Shown piece after piece: positions 3,926-5,803 of a DNA stretch of 5,803 nucleotides (the stretch's first letter is position 1; every line of letters starts with the position of its first letter). The stretch comes from Magnetococcales bacterium (GTDB lineage: Bacteria; Pseudomonadota; Magnetococcia; Magnetococcales; Magnetaquicoccaceae). The notes under the pieces are model-generated. The model saw only the letters and a program-made list of their open reading frames with translations, searched no databases and was not told the DNA's origin. The stretch spans positions 1 through 5,803 of the forward strand of contig JADGCR010000144.1 of assembly GCA_015228895.1 (NCBI GenBank), read 5' to 3'. The position numbers and the translations under genes are program-made.

Positions 3926-5803
3926 ACATCACCCCGTGGATCACGTTGGCACTCCTGGTGGGGGTTGGCGCCCTGCTGTGGCCCGGTCCGCTGCGGCGGC
4001 GCCTGATCAGCACCCCGCTCCTCCACGCCTTCCGGCGCGCCCTCCCCCCCCTGTCCCAGACCGAGCGGGAGGCCCTGGAGGCGGGCACCGTCTGGTGGGA
4101 TCGGGAACTGTTCAGCGGCGCTCCCGACTGGCGGCGTCTTCTCTCCCTGCCCGCGCCCCGGATCTCCAGGGAGGAGGCGGCCTTTCTCGACGGCCCGGTG
4201 GTGGCGTTGTGCCGCCTTCTGGACGACTGGTCCATCGAACACCATCACCAGGATCTGCCCCCGGAGATCTGGCGTTTTCTCAAGCAGCACCGCTTTTTCG
4301 GCCTGATCATCCCCCGGGCCTGGGGCGGCTGGGGATTTTCCGCCCAGGCCCACTCCGAGGTGGTGAGCCGCATCGCCTCCCGCAGCGTGACCGCCGCGGT
4401 GACGGTCATGGTCCCCAACTCCCTGGGACCGGCGGAACTGCTGCTCCATTACGGCACCGACGAACAGAAGAGACGCTATCTCCCCGGTCTGGCCAAAGGG
4501 GAGGAGATCCCCTGCTTCGCCCTCACCAGCCCGGAGGCGGGCAGCGACGCCGGCTCCATGCCCGACACCGGCGTGGTGGAATCAGGCACCTTCCAGGGCC
4601 GCTCCGGAGTGCTGGGGGTGCGCCTGAACTGGAACAAGCGCTACATCACCCTGGGTCCGGTGGCCACGGTGCTCGGCCTGGCCTTCAAGCTCTCCGACCC
4701 GGAGAACCGGCTGGGAAAGGGGCCCCGTCCAGGCATCACCCTGGCCCTGATTCCCACCAACCTGCCCGGCATCACCATCGGCAGCCGCCATGATCCCATG
4801 GGGATTCCGTTCATGAACGGTCCCACCACGGGCAAGGAGGTCTTCATTCCCGTGGAGTGGCTCATCGGCGGACCGGAGCGGGCGGGTCAGGGGTGGCGCA
4901 TGCTCATGGAGCGGTTGGCCGAGGGGCGTTCCATCTCCCTGCCCGCCCTGAGCGTGGGCGCGGACAAACTGTCGGTGCGGGCCGCCGGGGCCTACGCCCT
5001 GGTGCGCAAACAGTTCAACACCTCCATCGGCCATTTCGAGGGGGTCGGGGAGCTTCTGGGTCGCATGGCCGGAGAGACCTACCGGGCGGACGCGGCCCGC
5101 CGCATGACCGCCGCCGCCGTGGACCAGGGGGAACGCCCCTCGGTCATCTCGGCGCTGGTCAAGTACCAGCTCACCGAGGGGATGCGGCGGGTGGTCAACG
5201 ACGCCATGGACATCTTCGGCGGCGCGGCGATCTGCAAAGGTCCCCGCAACCTCATGGCCCCGCTCTATCAATCGATCCCCATCGGCATCACCGTGGAGGG
5301 AGCCAACATCCTCACCCGCAGCATGATCGTCTTCGGTCAGGGGGCCATGCGCTCCCACCCCTTCCTGCTGCGGGAGATGGAGGCGGCGGGCAACCCGGAC
5401 CTCCCTGGCGCCGTGGTGGCGTTCGATCGGGCCTTTTTCGGTCATGTCGCCTTCTCTGCGCGCAACGGCGTCCGCGCCCTGCTGCTGGGACTGACCAACG
5501 GCTGGCCCATCCGCGCCCCGGTGGAGGGTCTGCAAAGCGATCACTTCCGGCGTCTCTCCCGCATGAGCGCGGCCTTCGCCCTGACCGCCGACGTGGCCCT
5601 GGCCACCCTGCAAGGGGGACTCAAACGCAAGGAGAGCCTCTCCGGTCGCATGGCGGACGTGTTGTCCCATCTCTATCTGGCCTCCGCGACGCTCAAGCGG
5701 TTTCACGACGACGGCAAGCCGGAGGAGGACCGCCCCCTGGTGGAGTGGTCCATCGGGGAGAGCCTGTTCCAGATGCAGACAGGGTTGCGCGCAGTGCTGG
5801 ACA
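3922..5803 (+). CDS. fadE: FadE-type acyl-CoA dehydrogenase, 3' end cut by the window
   Basis: The frame is open from 3922 to the right edge: 627 codons without a stop. FadE proteins are usually about 750-815 residues, so roughly the last fifth is missing. It catalyses the first step of fatty acid beta-oxidation, FAD-dependent oxidation of acyl-CoA to trans-2-enoyl-CoA. Residues 6-20 form a hydrophobic segment followed by Arg25-27, consistent with membrane anchoring as in FadE. The acyl-CoA dehydrogenase domains follow: 'FFGLIIPRAWGGWGFSAQ', flavin-site 'LTSPEAGSDAGS' (201-212), 'LNWNKRYITLGPVATVLG' (235-252), then 'VFIPVEWLIGGPERAGQGW'. 'ITVEGANILTRSM' carries Glu459, aligned with the catalytic base of the family. 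The DUF1974-like C-terminal half characteristic of FadE has begun before the edge. It overlaps the YiiX-like stop by 4 bases. Identity as FadE is firm; substrate chain length cannot be read. Confidence 0.93.
   Translation, partial: MNITPWITLALLVGVGALLWPGPLRRRLISTPLLHAFRRALPPLSQTEREALEAGTVWWDRELFSGAPDWRRLLSLPAPRISREEAAFLDGPVVALCRLLDDWSIEHHHQDLPPEIWRFLKQHRFFGLIIPRAWGGWGFSAQAHSEVVSRIASRSVTAAVTVMVPNSLGPAELLLHYGTDEQKRRYLPGLAKGEEIPCFALTSPEAGSDAGSMPDTGVVESGTFQGRSGVLGVRLNWNKRYITLGPVATVLGLAFKLSDPENRLGKGPRPGITLALIPTNLPGITIGSRHDPMGIPFMNGPTTGKEVFIPVEWLIGGPERAGQGWRMLMERLAEGRSISLPALSVGADKLSVRAAGAYALVRKQFNTSIGHFEGVGELLGRMAGETYRADAARRMTAAAVDQGERPSVISALVKYQLTEGMRRVVNDAMDIFGGAAICKGPRNLMAPLYQSIPIGITVEGANILTRSMIVFGQGAMRSHPFLLREMEAAGNPDLPGAVVAFDRAFFGHVAFSARNGVRALLLGLTNGWPIRAPVEGLQSDHFRRLSRMSAAFALTADVALATLQGGLKRKESLSGRMADVLSHLYLASATLKRFHDDGKPEEDRPLVEWSIGESLFQMQTGLRAVLD

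Noticed and set aside
3813..5706. Long open frames on both strands over fadE (plus 3813-4793, minus 4582-5706)
   Set aside because: They are GC-driven shadows with low-complexity Gly/Pro/Arg/His composition; the fadE frame carries all the family motifs.
1..5803. tRNA, rRNA, CRISPR array, insertion sequence or phage element
   Set aside because: No cloverleaf, regular spaced repeats, transposase or integrase reading frame, or terminal inverted repeats with target duplication were seen.

Overview
The window is about 60% GC, compact and gene-dense. The genes present are a DUF2249-hemerythrin protein, a response regulator fused to a metallo-beta-lactamase (MBL) fold, a YiiX-type permuted papain-fold protein and a long FadE-type acyl-CoA dehydrogenase. 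Together with a Crp/Fnr-type operator they suggest a Gram-negative proteobacterium with a facultative or microaerophilic life style. A magnetotactic or other deep-branching proteobacterium would fit, but that is a guess; nothing in the sequence fixes the species.

Layout. (1) Positions 1-50 (minus) may hold the first 16 codons of a divergent gene that runs off the left edge. (2) Positions 51-205 are a short regulatory region. It holds a near-perfect Fnr/Dnr box (109-122) placed exactly at -41.5 relative to a TAGAAT -10 box (145-150), then a Shine-Dalgarno and the real start codon (206) of a DUF2249 + HHE hemerythrin protein (206-877, plus). (3) Convergent to it, with only 3 bases between the stop codons, is a receiver-MBL fusion (881-2113, minus). 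An unrecognised 80-residue gene (2174-2416, minus) lies just upstream of the fusion gene, probably in the same transcript. (4) Positions 2417-3022 are a 606-bp divergent intergenic region, unusually long for this compact DNA. It holds an AT-rich segment, a 12-bp perfect palindrome and a run of adjacent RNA-type hairpins (2600-2750). The largest hairpin has three G-U pairs on the plus strand and a self-complementary loop. A 17-codon upstream ORF (2916-2969) looks like a copy of the beginning of the next gene. (5) A YiiX-like permuted NlpC/P60 protein (3023-3925, plus) overlaps by ATGA the start of a fadE-like gene (3922 to the right edge, incomplete).

How the genes fit together. The hemerythrin unit looks like an oxygen- or NO-responsive gene under a class II Fnr-family promoter. 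The minus-strand pair looks like a signalling unit in which phosphorylation of the receiver controls a metal-dependent hydrolase. The plus-strand pair is translationally coupled and joins a lipid beta-oxidation enzyme to a papain-fold hydrolase/acyltransferase-type protein, suggesting a shared role in acyl-chain or envelope lipid turnover. The most unusual parts are the promoter geometry at 109-206 and the structured 2.4-3.0 kb intergenic region.
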